From Acidobacteriaceae bacterium (GTDB lineage: Bacteria; Acidobacteriota; Terriglobia; Terriglobales; Acidobacteriaceae), in assembly GCA_003138515.1 (NCBI GenBank), contig PLGG01000031.1, forward strand, positions 16,220 through 72,033: a stretch of 55,814 bases of DNA, written 5' to 3'. Position numbers and translations under genes: made by a program. Shown in pieces: positions 34,570-44,200 of the stretch (position 1 is the stretch's first letter; every line of letters begins with the position of its first letter). The notes under the pieces were generated by a model. The model was given only the letters and a program-made list of their open reading frames with translations. It had not been told where the DNA came from and did no database searches.

Positions 34570-34791
34570 ATGCATCCGATTTTTATCCGCCTCGACCAGA
34601 AACACCGCCGCCTTTTTCGAATTGCCAACGTTGCGCTCATTCTTGGCCTCGTGCCGTGGGTCTTCCGCGAGTACATCCACTTCAACCACAATTGGCTCGA
34701 TGCCTTTTGCGGGTTCTTCATGGGGCTTTACATCACGATCATGTTGTTCAGCCTTCGCGCTGCTCGTCGCTGCCGCCCAAACGGGGTTTAA
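34570..34791 (+). CDS. Small membrane protein 3 of the cluster
   Basis: A 73-residue protein with a basic N terminus (RLDQKHRRLFR), a first helix (IANVALILGLVPWVF) and a second starting NWLDAFCGFFMGLYITIML, ending in RAARRCRPNGV. The LDAFCGFFMGL block aligns with the same region of the proteins at 34249 and 34869. The start is fixed by AAAAAGGAG. Positive-inside arrangement suggests both ends face the cytoplasm. Confidence 0.75.
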   Translation: MHPIFIRLDQKHRRLFRIANVALILGLVPWVFREYIHFNHNWLDAFCGFFMGLYITIMLFSLRAARRCRPNGV

Positions 34792-34868
34792 AGGAGACCG
34801 GATTTGAAACCATCTACGCCGACTGCACGGCAATCGACGTACGCTGTCCAGTTCAGCGAAAGGAAACC

Positions 34869-35120
34869 ATGATTCTCCGCAAACTCGAAAACTCTCCCGA
34901 AAAGATGATCCCTGTCGCCATGGCATTCGTCGTTGTCGGCTTGTCGCTCCTCACAATCGGCATCACCTGGCCCCGCTTTTCGCCCTCAATCCCGCACCTA
35001 GGCACAGATTGGAACGACTTTTTCCGCGGCGTAATCTTCGGCATCGCCATCGTCCTTGAAATCGCCGGCGTTGTCCTCGCCGTTAAGGCTGCCGCCGCCA
35101 AAAATCGCAAGGCGCAGTAA
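34869..35120 (+). CDS. Small membrane protein 4 of the cluster
   Basis: An 83-residue protein. Helix 1 is [20 protein letters not shown]; after a 20-residue loop, helix 2 begins [19 protein letters not shown] and ends in a Lys/Arg-rich tail. The [10 protein letters not shown] block is the clearest copy of the shared signature. AAAGGAAA lies just before the ATG. It is last in the cluster, 113 bases before hemL. Confidence 0.75.
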   Translation: MILRKLENSPEKMIPVAMAFVVVGLSLLTIGITWPRFSPSIPHLGTDWNDFFRGVIFGIAIVLEIAGVVLAVKAAAAKNRKAQ

Positions 35121-35218
35121 AACCCGGCCTCCAATTCCATCCAATTCGCTATCGCTCCACGAATTGCCGCGCTCGATTCAGCGCGGCTCAACGCGTCCGC
35201 CGCGCCGCCACAGCCTTC

Positions 35219-35224
35219 TATACT
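35219..35224 (+). promoter_or_regulatory. -10 element close to the hemL start
   Basis: TATACT nine bases before the hemL ATG, with no ribosome-binding site between them; this would give a very short or leaderless mRNA. No good -35 is visible. Confidence 0.35.
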
Positions 35225-35233
35225 GAAGCCATC

Positions 35234-36583
35234 ATGACCGCCGAGCGTCGGCCCGCCAAAATCCGGAGCGCCGAAATTCGCGCCCCAAAGCACGCCCATT
35301 CCCAGGCGCTCCACCAGCGCGCCGAGCAATTCTTCCCCGGCGGCGTAAATTCACCCGTACGGGCATTCCGCGCGGTGGGCGGCTCGCCGCCATTCATTGA
35401 TCGCGCCCAGGGCGCCTACCTCTTCGATGCCGATGGCAATCGCTATATCGACTACTTCGGTTCCTGGGGTCCGATGATCCTCGGCCACGCCTTTCCGCCC
35501 GTTGTCGAGGCCATCGAGCGCGCCGCGCGCAACTCCGCCAGCTTCGGCGCATCCACCTCCGCCGAGGCCGATCTCGCCGAGCACATCGTGGCCTGTTATC
35601 CCGCCATCGAAAAGATGCGCTTCGTTAGCTCGGGCACTGAGGCCACCATGTCGGCCATCCGTCTGGCCCGCGCCGCCACTGGCCGCAAGCTCATCGTAAA
35701 ATTCGAGGGCTGCTATCACGGCCACGCCGACGGCCTTCTCGTCAAAGCCGGCTCCGGCGTGGCCACATTCGGCATTCCCGGCTCAGCGGGCGTGCCGAAA
35801 GAAATTGCCCGCCTCACCCTCGCCTTGCCCTACAACGACCTGAAAGCTCTAAAAGCCGCTTTCGCCGCTCACCCCAAAACAATCGCCGCCGTCATTGTCG
35901 AGCCCATCGTCGGCAATGCGGGTTGCATCCCGCCCGCGCCCGGCTTTTTGTCTGCTCTGCGCAAGATCACCGCCAGCCATGGCGCGCTGTTCATCGTCGA
36001 TGAAGTCATGACGGGCTTTCGCGTCGCACTCGGCGGCGCCTGCCGGCTCTATTCGCTCGATCCCGATCTCATCACTCTGGGGAAAATTGTCGGCGGAGGC
36101 CTTCCCGTCGGCGTCTTCGGCGGCAAGCGTGTCTTTATGGATTTGGTCTCGCCTCTGGGGCCTGTCTATCAAGCCGGAACCCTCAGCGGAAATCCGCTCG
36201 CCATGGCCGCGGGCCTCGCCACCATCGGCTATCTACAGAAACACGAACGTGAAGTTTACCCGCGCCTTGAAGCGACATCCAAAGCTGTCGCCGAAGGCGT
36301 CGCCGCCGAGGCCGCCCGCGCCGGCATACTGCTCACTACCAACCGCGTCGGCTCCATGTGGACTTGGTTCTTTACGAAAGGCCCCGTCACCAACTACACC
36401 CGCGCCGCGCGCAGCGACACCAAAGCTTTCGGCCGCTTCCATCGCGCGATGCTCGATCGCGGAATCTGGCTCCCGCCCTCGCAATTTGAAGCTGCATTTA
36501 TTTCGACTGCCCACGGCGACGCCGAGGTAAAGGCCACCATCGCCGCCGCTCGCGCGGCCTTCGCGTCACTCCGCGAGAACTGA
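35234..36583 (+). CDS. hemL: Glutamate-1-semialdehyde 2,1-aminomutase
   Basis: A PLP enzyme making 5-aminolevulinate from glutamate-1-semialdehyde, entry to tetrapyrrole synthesis by the C5 route. The 449 residues are close to the family's usual length. Motifs: [69 protein letters not shown] and the PLP lysine in [14 protein letters not shown]. The first ~20 residues are a basic extension. The nearby cytochromes explain a need for heme. Confidence 0.95.
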   Translation: MTAERRPAKIRSAEIRAPKHAHSQALHQRAEQFFPGGVNSPVRAFRAVGGSPPFIDRAQGAYLFDADGNRYIDYFGSWGPMILGHAFPPVVEAIERAARNSASFGASTSAEADLAEHIVACYPAIEKMRFVSSGTEATMSAIRLARAATGRKLIVKFEGCYHGHADGLLVKAGSGVATFGIPGSAGVPKEIARLTLALPYNDLKALKAAFAAHPKTIAAVIVEPIVGNAGCIPPAPGFLSALRKITASHGALFIVDEVMTGFRVALGGACRLYSLDPDLITLGKIVGGGLPVGVFGGKRVFMDLVSPLGPVYQAGTLSGNPLAMAAGLATIGYLQKHEREVYPRLEATSKAVAEGVAAEAARAGILLTTNRVGSMWTWFFTKGPVTNYTRAARSDTKAFGRFHRAMLDRGIWLPPSQFEAAFISTAHGDAEVKATIAAARAAFASLREN

Positions 36584-36591
36584 TCCGCCAC

Positions 36592-37329
36592 TCAGCCCCA
36601 CGCATCCAACGTCACAAAATGGTGCGTCCCTTTGTACCGTTCAATGAGCCTCTCCGCCGCACCCACCGACGCCGCACGGTTTGCCGCAGGGTCGCGGTGA
36701 CCGCCGTCGTGCAGCACGATGTTCGCCGCGCGGCCCCTCTGCCGCAGCCGGTCGATCTTCTCCGCCAACTTGCTCTCGATCCGGTCCGCTGAAGGGTCGC
36801 TCCAATCCGAGGTCATTGCATTCCATAGCACCAGCTTCAGGCCCATCTCACGCGCAATGCGAAACACCGCCGGCCGCCGCGCCCCGTAAGGCGGCCGGAA
36901 AAACTTCACCGCCTTGCCGGTGATCTGCTCCAGCACGTCCTGCGTGCGCCTTAATTCTTCTCGAATAACATCCGAAGAGCTCCGCGCCAGGTTGGGATGG
37001 TCCCACGAGTGATTGCCGATTATATGTCCGGCCGCCGATGTCCGCCGCACCAGTTTCGGCTCCGCTTTCGCGCGCCCGCCCACGAGAAAAAACGTCGCGC
37101 GCACATCTTGGCTCGCCAAAATATCCAGCAGCCTCGGCGTCCATGTTGCATTGGGCCCGTCGTCGAAGGTCAACGCCAGCTCGCTCGGCCGCTCAGGCGC
37201 AGTCAGCCCCTCGCCGAAGATCCGCGAGCCCGGCCACATCGAGGCATAAGCATACGTTCCCCACGCCGCTCCGGCGCACGCGGCGGCGCCCAGCCCTGCA
37301 TAAATTCCCGTTGCAATTGGAGAGATCAT
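36592..37329 (-). CDS. NodB-type polysaccharide deacetylase, membrane-anchored
   Basis: A 245-residue carbohydrate esterase family 4 protein. A hydrophobic N-terminal segment (TGIYAGLGAAACAGAAWG) anchors it. The NodB domain shows LALTFDDGPN (metal/catalytic Asp pair), IIGNHSWDHPNL (HxxxH), FFRPPYGARRPAV and IVLHDGGH. It would remove N- or O-acyl groups from a glycan or lipid-linked sugar. ATG 37329 follows GGAAGAC. It lies 79 bases downstream of the GT2-GtrA gene on the same strand, suggesting joint work on a lipid-linked sugar. Confidence 0.9.
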   Translation of the reverse strand: MISPIATGIYAGLGAAACAGAAWGTYAYASMWPGSRIFGEGLTAPERPSELALTFDDGPNATWTPRLLDILASQDVRATFFLVGGRAKAEPKLVRRTSAAGHIIGNHSWDHPNLARSSSDVIREELRRTQDVLEQITGKAVKFFRPPYGARRPAVFRIAREMGLKLVLWNAMTSDWSDPSADRIESKLAEKIDRLRQRGRAANIVLHDGGHRDPAANRAASVGAAERLIERYKGTHHFVTLDAWG

Positions 37330-37408
37330 TTTGTCTTCCAGTATGCGCCAGCGCCGCTTGCGCAGGCAACACATACAACGCGCAATCGCGATGTCGCAGA
37401 TCGCTGCT

Positions 37409-38602
37409 TCACATCGTCTTTGCCGGCATCTCCTTGTCGCCCTGCCGGCCCGCCTGCAACGCGCCCGCTTCCATCCGCTGCCGGGCGCGCTTTTCGCTTG
37501 AGCGCCGCTCCTGCCTCCACGTCGTCATTGCCGTCACGCCGTAGTTCCAAACCGCGGTAAACAGCAGGCCAGTCACTGCCGCCAGCACCCATGGAACCCC
37601 GCGGCGAAACGCTTCGTTCGCGATGGCCACGTTCGCCGTCACGCCTAATCCGCAGGCCAGGCAGAATGTGATCAGGCCGCTCCAAAACCTCCATCCGCGC
37701 AGCCGTCGATCGCGGTAGGTCACCGAGTTATTCAAAACAAAATTCAGGATCATCACAATAAATGTAGTGATCGCCTGGCCCGTGGCGAAGCTTAGCCCCG
37801 CAATCCGCAGCAGTCCGCTCAAGATGAGCAGGTGAACGCCAACGCCCAGCGCGCCCACCATTCCAAACAGCACAAAGCGCACATTCACCATGTTTCCCAG
37901 GTGCTTGTCCACCAGCAGCTCGAAGTACTCCAGTCCCACCACCATGTCGAGCTTGCTCTCGCCATGTTCGCGCTGCCTGAAGCGGTAAGGCACCTCGCCG
38001 ATCTTCAGCCCCGGCCCCGCCGAAAGCACGATGTCGAGCAGAATCTTGAAGCCGATCCCCGAAAGACGGTGCGCAAACCTCTCGAAGGCCGACACGCGCA
38101 CCATGAAGAAACCGCTCATCGGATCGCTGAGCTCGTGTTCGACGCCCATCAGGCTAAGCCGCTTGCCCAGGTGGCTCAATTTCACGCGCCACTTGGTGAA
38201 CTCGCCCATGCTGCCGCCGGCGATGTTGCGCGAACCCACCACCAAATCGAGATTCTCTTCGCGAATCCGGCGCAGCATCTCCGGCAGCACGGCTTCATCG
38301 TGCTGCATATCCGCATCTATCACCGCGACAAAAGGTGCCGCGGCGCCCAGAATCCCCTCGATGCACGCTGACGCCAGCCCGCGTCTGCCGATCCGTTGCA
38401 GCACGCGCACGTTGTCGTGCCGCTCGGCCAGCAGCCGCACCACATCGGCAGTGCCGTCGGGCGAGTCATCGTCCACAAAGATCACTTCGTAGCGGATGCC
38501 CCCGAGCGCCTTGGCAAGTGTATTCTCGAGGCGATCCACAATCGGACCCACATTCCTGCTTTCATTGAACGTGGGGAGCACGATTGCCAGATCGTAGGCC
38601 AT
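37409..38602 (-). CDS. GT2 polyprenol-phosphate glycosyltransferase fused to GtrA
   Basis: A 397-residue fusion. Residues 1-230 are a dolichol-phosphate-mannose-synthase-type GT2 (AIVLPTFNESRNVG, VIFVDDDSPDGTADVV, VAVIDADMQHDEAVL, SDPMSGFFMV), which attaches a sugar to undecaprenyl phosphate. Residues about 245-370 hold a four-helix GtrA domain (FVLFGMVGALGVGVHLLIL, FVLNNSVTYRDRRLRGW), linked to flipping lipid-linked sugars. The start is set by GGAGGAAAG before ATG 38602. It is followed by the deacetylase gene, an arrangement that recalls arnC/arnD logic. Confidence 0.92.
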   Translation of the reverse strand: MAYDLAIVLPTFNESRNVGPIVDRLENTLAKALGGIRYEVIFVDDDSPDGTADVVRLLAERHDNVRVLQRIGRRGLASACIEGILGAAAPFVAVIDADMQHDEAVLPEMLRRIREENLDLVVGSRNIAGGSMGEFTKWRVKLSHLGKRLSLMGVEHELSDPMSGFFMVRVSAFERFAHRLSGIGFKILLDIVLSAGPGLKIGEVPYRFRQREHGESKLDMVVGLEYFELLVDKHLGNMVNVRFVLFGMVGALGVGVHLLILSGLLRIAGLSFATGQAITTFIVMILNFVLNNSVTYRDRRLRGWRFWSGLITFCLACGLGVTANVAIANEAFRRGVPWVLAAVTGLLFTAVWNYGVTAMTTWRQERRSSEKRARQRMEAGALQAGRQGDKEMPAKTM

Positions 38603-38727
38603 TCTTTCCTCCGCGGCGCCGGACAGTCCCGAGCCGGCTGAGATTCGCACTCGCTGCCCGCTCTCATCCTTATAGCACTTTGGAAGAACTCGTTAGTCGG
38701 ACCTGTATCGCTCGGGAACCTCCGGCG

Positions 38728-38733
38728 TATACT
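38728..38733 (+). promoter_or_regulatory. -10 element upstream of panB
   Basis: TATACT 51 bases before the panB ATG. The -35 region at the right distance is poor, so support is limited. Confidence 0.3.
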
Positions 38734-38784
38734 GGACTTGTTCGGGTCGCATCCTAAGTCTTCGGAGCGGCACTGGAGCCCAAC

Positions 38785-39756
38785 ATGAGCATCAACCGAT
38801 CTTCCGCGGACGCGCCCCTCACGCCGTCCGGTGTTCCTCTCCCCAAAGTCACCATGCCCGCCCTCGGCGAAATGAAGCGCCAGGGCAAGCCCATCTCCGC
38901 GCTCACCGCGTACGACTATCCCACCGCGCGCCTCGTTGACGAGGCCGGTGTCGACCTCATCCTCGTCGGCGATTCGCTCGCCATGGTCGTTCTCGGCCAG
39001 GAAAACACTCTCACCGTCACTGTCGACGAGATGCTCCACCATACACGCGCCGTGCGCCGCGCCGTCCGTCGCGCTCTCGTCGTCGCCGACATGCCCTTCG
39101 GCAGCTTTCACGGCGCCATCGCCGACGCCGTCGCCAACGCCGTTCGCTTCGTCAAGGAGGCCGGCGCTGAAGCCGTCAAGATCGAGGGTCCGCGCGTCGA
39201 ACTTGTCCGTGCGCTGGTCAACGCTGAGATTCCCGTCGTCGGCCATCTCGGCCTCACGCCGCAAAGTGTCAATCGCCTCGGCGGCTATCGCGTGCAGGCC
39301 CGCACCGCCGACGCAGTGCTCGAGCTTCAGGCCGATGCATCTGCGCTGGCTCGTGCTGGCGCAGGCGTCATCGTGCTTGAAGGTGTTCCCCGCGAGGCTG
39401 CAGCGCAGATCACCGCCGCGCTCTCCATTCCGACGATTGGAATCGGCGCTGGTTCCGATTGCGATGGCCAGATTCTCGTCTTCCATGACCTCGTGAATCT
39501 CACCTTCTCGGCCGCGGCCAAATTCGTCCGCCGCTACGCCGACGCTTCGGCGCTCTTTCGCTCCGCCATCGAGCACTACCGCGAAGACGTGGAGCATCGC
39601 GCCTTCCCCTCCGACGCCGAAAGCTATCACTCGACCGCGGGTAAGGCGATGGGCGCTGTTGGTCGACAGGCGATGAGCTCGGCTGCTCCTGGCGAAGATT
39701 TCGATTCCGACGAGGCCGTCGTAAATCCCGACGCGTTCGAGGATTGGCCGAGCTGA
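38785..39756 (+). CDS. panB: 3-methyl-2-oxobutanoate hydroxymethyltransferase
   Basis: Makes ketopantoate from 2-oxoisovalerate and methylene-THF, the first step of pantothenate synthesis. Motifs: KPISALTAYDYPTARLVDE, ILVGDSLAMVVLG, VVADMPFGSFHG, AEAVKIEG, VVGHLGLTPQSVNRLGGY and PTIGIGAGSDCDGQILV. The 323 residues include a C-terminal extension of about 45 residues beyond the usual end. panC follows within six bases, and folD, which makes the folate cofactor series, is elsewhere in the window. Confidence 0.95.
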   Translation: MSINRSSADAPLTPSGVPLPKVTMPALGEMKRQGKPISALTAYDYPTARLVDEAGVDLILVGDSLAMVVLGQENTLTVTVDEMLHHTRAVRRAVRRALVVADMPFGSFHGAIADAVANAVRFVKEAGAEAVKIEGPRVELVRALVNAEIPVVGHLGLTPQSVNRLGGYRVQARTADAVLELQADASALARAGAGVIVLEGVPREAAAQITAALSIPTIGIGAGSDCDGQILVFHDLVNLTFSAAAKFVRRYADASALFRSAIEHYREDVEHRAFPSDAESYHSTAGKAMGAVGRQAMSSAAPGEDFDSDEAVVNPDAFEDWPS

Positions 39757-39761
39757 CCCTG

Positions 39762-40622
39762 ATGCAGGTTTTCCGCACCGTTGCCGACCTCCGCCGCTGG
39801 TCCCGCGCGCTCCGCTCAATGTCCGGCCTTGCGCCCGGCAATTCCATCGGCCTCGTGCCCACCATGGGCGCGCTCCACGCGGGCCACGCCTCGCTCATCC
39901 GCGCCGCCCGCGCCGCGTGTACGCACGTCGCCGTCAGTCTCTTCGTCAACCCCACGCAATTCGGCCCCAACGAGGACTACACGCGCTATCCCCGCTCCTT
40001 TGACGCCGACTGCGCTCTCGCCGAGCGAGGAGGCGCTGATGTCCTTTTCGCGCCTTCTGTCGAAGAGCTCTACCCAAACGGCCCCGCTTCCACCTTTGTT
40101 GAAGTCCCCGGCCTCGGCGATCGCCTCGACGGCGCATCCCGCCCCGGCCACTTTCGCGGCGTCGCCACAGTCGTCGCCAAATTGCTCATCGCCGCCGAGC
40201 CCGATCGCGCCTTCTTCGGTCAAAAAGACGCGGCCCAGGTCGCAGTTCTGCGCCGCATGGTCGCCGATCTCAAGCTCGCCGCCGAAATCGTCGTCTGCCC
40301 CATCGTCCGCGACGCCGACGGCCTCGCCATCAGCTCGCGCAACGTCTATCTCAACCCGTCCGAGCGAGCGCAGGCTCTCACGCTCAGCCGCGCCGTCCGC
40401 CACGTCGAGTCGCTCGTCGCCCAGGGCGAGCGTCGCGCACACATGCTCATCGCATCCGCGCACGGAGTGTTTGCGGCGGAGCCCGAGGTCCGGATCGACT
40501 ACATCGTCCTCGTCGACTGGTCCACGCTCGAGCCCGTCGAAACCGCCGCTCCCGGCACGCTCTTCGCCGTCGCCGCATATTTCGGCTCAACGCGGCTCAT
40601 CGACAACACGGTTCTGCGCTGA
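39762..40622 (+). CDS. panC: Pantothenate synthetase
   Basis: ATP-dependent ligation of pantoate and beta-alanine. Motifs: LVPTMGALHAGHASLIRAA (HxGH), VSLFVNPTQFGPNEDYTRYP, RPGHFRGVATVVAKL, DRAFFGQKDAAQVAVLR and LAISSRNVYLNP (the KMSKS-like ISSRN). At 286 residues it is normal length. ATG 39762 lies five bases after the panB stop; a TTG six codons earlier would overlap panB. No clear ribosome-binding site is seen, so coupling to panB translation is likely. Confidence 0.95.
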   Translation: MQVFRTVADLRRWSRALRSMSGLAPGNSIGLVPTMGALHAGHASLIRAARAACTHVAVSLFVNPTQFGPNEDYTRYPRSFDADCALAERGGADVLFAPSVEELYPNGPASTFVEVPGLGDRLDGASRPGHFRGVATVVAKLLIAAEPDRAFFGQKDAAQVAVLRRMVADLKLAAEIVVCPIVRDADGLAISSRNVYLNPSERAQALTLSRAVRHVESLVAQGERRAHMLIASAHGVFAAEPEVRIDYIVLVDWSTLEPVETAAPGTLFAVAAYFGSTRLIDNTVLR

Positions 40623-40737
40623 TTTGCCGCAAAAACTCCATTACGCGGACGTTTGCAAAGCGTTTTAGCGTTGCCCGCGGCTTCATATTCCGGATTAGAC
40701 GATAGGACAATCCGGATTGGACGAAAGTCCGAAGCCT

Positions 40738-40772
40738 GGGCGTCCGGTCTTTTTACTCAGACCAGGACGCCC
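40738..40772. terminator. Hairpin between convergent panC and a minus-strand gene
   Basis: GGGCGTCCGGTCT (40738-40750) pairs with AGACCAGGACGCCC (40759-40772) with one bulge; the loop includes TTTT. It is placed between convergent genes, so it likely acts in both directions, although U-tracts after the stem are weak. Confidence 0.55.
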
Positions 40773-40787
40773 GGAGTCAGACCGCCG

Positions 40788-41222
40788 CTACTCTACCGGC
40801 ACGGGCGAGAGATCCTCATCCCAATGTTCTTCGGTGATCTCCCATCGCCGTGCTTCGTTCTTCTCGTAGTCGGCCCAGTCGGGGAAGATCTTGTGCAGCA
40901 GTTCCGAACCGCCGCCGGTAACCTGCGCCACTTTGTCGCGCCAAACAATCTGTAACTCGTAATCCCACGCCGGCGAGAGGTGATGACGGTCGCGCTTATA
41001 CAAGGTAATGCTTTGGATAAGCCCCTGCGCCTTGAGCTGCTTCAGGATGGGATAGTGGTAGTTCTTATAGAGGCTTAGCCATTCCTGCTGATGCCCCAAA
41101 ACGATTTTGTAGTAAGCCTGTGACGTACGTGGGCCGCCGCCGCTATCTTGCGCGACCGCTGCAGTTGTCGCAATGCCGGCGAGTAGAACCGCAAAAAGCG
41201 CAATCCGAGCTATAAATTTCAT
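40788..41222 (-). CDS. Small periplasmic protein downstream of TonB receptor
   Basis: A 144-residue protein with a typical signal peptide (IALFAVLLAGIATTAAVAQ). The mature part is about 120 residues, with Trp/Tyr/His-rich motifs such as QEWLSLYKNYHYPILK and WEITEEHWDEDLSPV; it suggests a soluble alpha/beta protein, perhaps of the dimeric ferredoxin-like (ABM/NIPSNAP-like) type, which is a guess. GGAGGAAACAG precedes the ATG. It is 17 bases downstream of the TonB receptor stop and so co-transcribed with it. Confidence 0.75.
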   Translation of the reverse strand: MKFIARIALFAVLLAGIATTAAVAQDSGGGPRTSQAYYKIVLGHQQEWLSLYKNYHYPILKQLKAQGLIQSITLYKRDRHHLSPAWDYELQIVWRDKVAQVTGGGSELLHKIFPDWADYEKNEARRWEITEEHWDEDLSPVPVE

Positions 41223-41239
41223 CTGTTTCCTCCAATGGG

Positions 41240-44200
41240 TTAGAAGAGAAGTTTGAGTGAGAACTGCAGTTGACGCTGAGCGTAAGCCTGCGAGATCTTA
41301 CCGAACGATCCCGTCGCGTAATAGCTCGACGGGTTGGGGTCGTAGAAGTTGGGGTGGTTGGCGAGGTTGAAGCTCTCCGCGCGAAACTGCAGATTCGCAA
41401 TTTCGCGAAGCGGAAATGTTCTGGAGACGGCGACGTCTGTATCCACGTAACTGGGGCCTTCGATTGCATTCCGGCCCTCGTTGCCGAATGTCCCTGACGG
41501 CGCCGGCGCGAACACCGAAGTGTTGAACCACTGCGAAACAGTGTGCGGCGCGCCCTTGTTTGGATTGCCGATCAGATTCGGCCGGTCCGACGATTCCCCG
41601 GTATTGCTGTTGTCGCTGCCGTAGTAAGCGGTGAATGGCCGTCCCGTTTGCCATTGCACGATGCCGGAAGCCTGCCATCCGCCCGTCAACCGCGAACCCC
41701 AACCGGTGGTCAGAAACTTCCTGCCCTTGCCGAACGGCAGATCGTATACCGGGCTCACTACCAGCCGCTGGCGCACGTCGAAGTCGCTCAGGCCGCGTTC
41801 GCTGTGTGGCGCGTACGAGTTCTGCGGCAGAGCCTTGGAGGAGTCGCTGCTCGAATCGCTGCCTCCGGCGCCCTCGTCAATTGAGCGGCCATATGTGTAG
41901 GCAACGAGATAAGTCAGTCCGTTAGTGTAACTCTGCTGCAGCTTTCCCTGCAGGGAGTGGTAATACGAGTTACCCTCCGTCCGCAGGTAAGTCACGTTAC
42001 CGAAGGTCAATCCCGCATAAGCTGTCTGATAAGGCCGCCGGGAGTTCACCGAGCCGGACCCCAGAACTGCCTGGTTGACGTTGATCTCCGAGGGTAGCTT
42101 CGTTCCCTTCGAGCCGAGATAGGTAACCTCAAGCAGAGTGGTCCTGGTGAGCGCGTGCTGTACGCCGAGGCTCCACTCGCTGATGTACGGAGTCGTGTAA
42201 TTCGGGTCGATTCCTGTCGCCGTTCGCGATCCCGGCGCGTTCGCCGTGGGAAAAGCATTGTCCAGGGTTATCGTATGAGCCGTGGTTGCCGTAAAGGTTT
42301 GCGGATTCCGCACCGGATACTGGCTGAGCAGACTCACAAACTGCTGCAAGAGCACCGGAGTGTTGTAAAAGATGCCAAATCCGGCCCGGATCACCGTCGA
42401 GCTCGAGTGCGTGGGCTGGAGCGCGAACCCGATGCGCGGAGCGAAGTTATGGACATCCTTCTTGTAGAGTTCGTCGTATGCTCCGTTGTGGCCGGCCCAG
42501 ACGATCGTCCCGGTAGCCGCGTCGAATCCCGAGAGATTGTTCGCGAAGTCCCGCAGAGGGGAATCGTATTCCCATCGCAATCCCAGGTTGAACGTCAGAT
42601 AGGGCCGGAACTGCCAGTCGTCCTCGACAAACAGCGCGAGGTCATCGTGAAACGGGCGCATTGTCGGCGCACCCGGCTCGATCGTTGTTGTGGAAGGAAT
42701 CCCGAGCAGCAGATCGGCGAACGGATTCCCCGTGCTGAACGAGTCGCTCGCCGAAGGCCCCTTGAAGCTCAGCAGCCCGCGCCCATCGTACACGGTCGCA
42801 TCGATCGAATCTGCCCGGCGGAAGTCGACTCCCAGCTTCACAGTGTTGCGCCCCTTGGTTTGCGTGAGAGAGTCGATTGCCTGGTACGTGTTGTCGAAGC
42901 GCTGCTGCGGCATGTTGGTTGCGCCGCCAAGCGAGCCGTAGCCGTTCACCGTTGTATTCGGCAGCCCGGTGTTGTTTGTAAAGTTTCCCGCCGAAGCTCC
43001 GGGGATTCCCGGAAAACTCGCGCTCGTGTCCTGCTGCACGCCGGATTGCCGGAATCGCTCGTAGTTGACGCGCAGTTCGTTCAGCAGGCCCGGATTGAAC
43101 GTGTGGGTCTCCGAGACCACGGCCAATTGAGTCGTGAGCCCGTCATTGCAGCCGAAGCCGGGAATATAGTTGTTGGCGTTGCACTGGTTGTTCGTCGGCA
43201 CGAACGTCGGGTCGTCGAAAAAGTTGTAGTTTGCCGCCGCGGAGTCATTCGCGGAGAAGGTGTGGTCCGCGCGTACCGAAAATTCGTTCAGTTGCTCGGT
43301 TGCGGTTTGCGAAAAGTTGTAATTGTTGCTGGTTGCTCCGGTGATCGTCGCCTTCGGATAGAAGCCCGCCAGCGCCACGCCCAGTTTGGCCGCCGCAGTG
43401 CTCAGGATCGGGACTGCGCCGGGACCGGTCCCGTTCAGGTCCGAGGCCGTAATGACGTTCGGAGTATTGAAGTCCGCGCCCGTGTAGGGATTGACGATGT
43501 GCGTGACGCCGCGGAAATCGTACTCGCCCGGCGTCGTGATTCCAGCCTCCGCCGGCGTCGGCACCGTGGACAGCGCGATCGTCTGCACGTTCGATTGCAG
43601 CCCTTCGTAGTTGACGAAGAAGAAGGTCTTGTTCTTCTGGATCGGCCCTCCGAAGGTTCCGCCGTATTGGTTGTAGTTATACGGAGGAGTTGTTCCTACG
43701 GGCGTGAAGTAGTTCAAGGCGTCGAAACGCTGGTTCCGGTAGAACTCGAACAAATCGCCGTGGAACTTGTTGGTCCCGGACTTACTGACGATCACGACCT
43801 GCCCGCCCGACACGCGCCCGTATTCGGCCGAATAAACGCCGGTAAGAACCTTGAACTCCTGGATCGCCTCGATGCTTGGGCGGTAGCTCGGCCCGTCGAT
43901 TGCCTCATCGTTGTCGTCCACCCCGTTCAGCGTGAAGTTATTCCAGATTTCCTTCGACCCGGCAACGTTGAAGCCGCCACGGTATCCCAGCGTCGAGTTC
44001 TGCGCGGGTTGAAAGACCCCGGGAGCCAGCAGCGGAAGCGAGTAGAAACTCCGCGAAATGAGCGGCAGCTCCTGGATGTCCCGATTGTCGATCACCGATC
44101 CGACAGACGATGACTGCGTGTCGACCAGCGCCGCCTCGCTGCCCACCTGCACGGTTTCGGTCACTTGCCCGATCTTGAGCGCGAAGTTCGTTCGGGCCCG

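Noticed and set aside
42155..44113. 652-residue open frame on the plus strand
   Set aside because: It is entirely antisense to the TonB receptor, with Arg/Val-rich composition typical of a shadow frame in GC-rich DNA.
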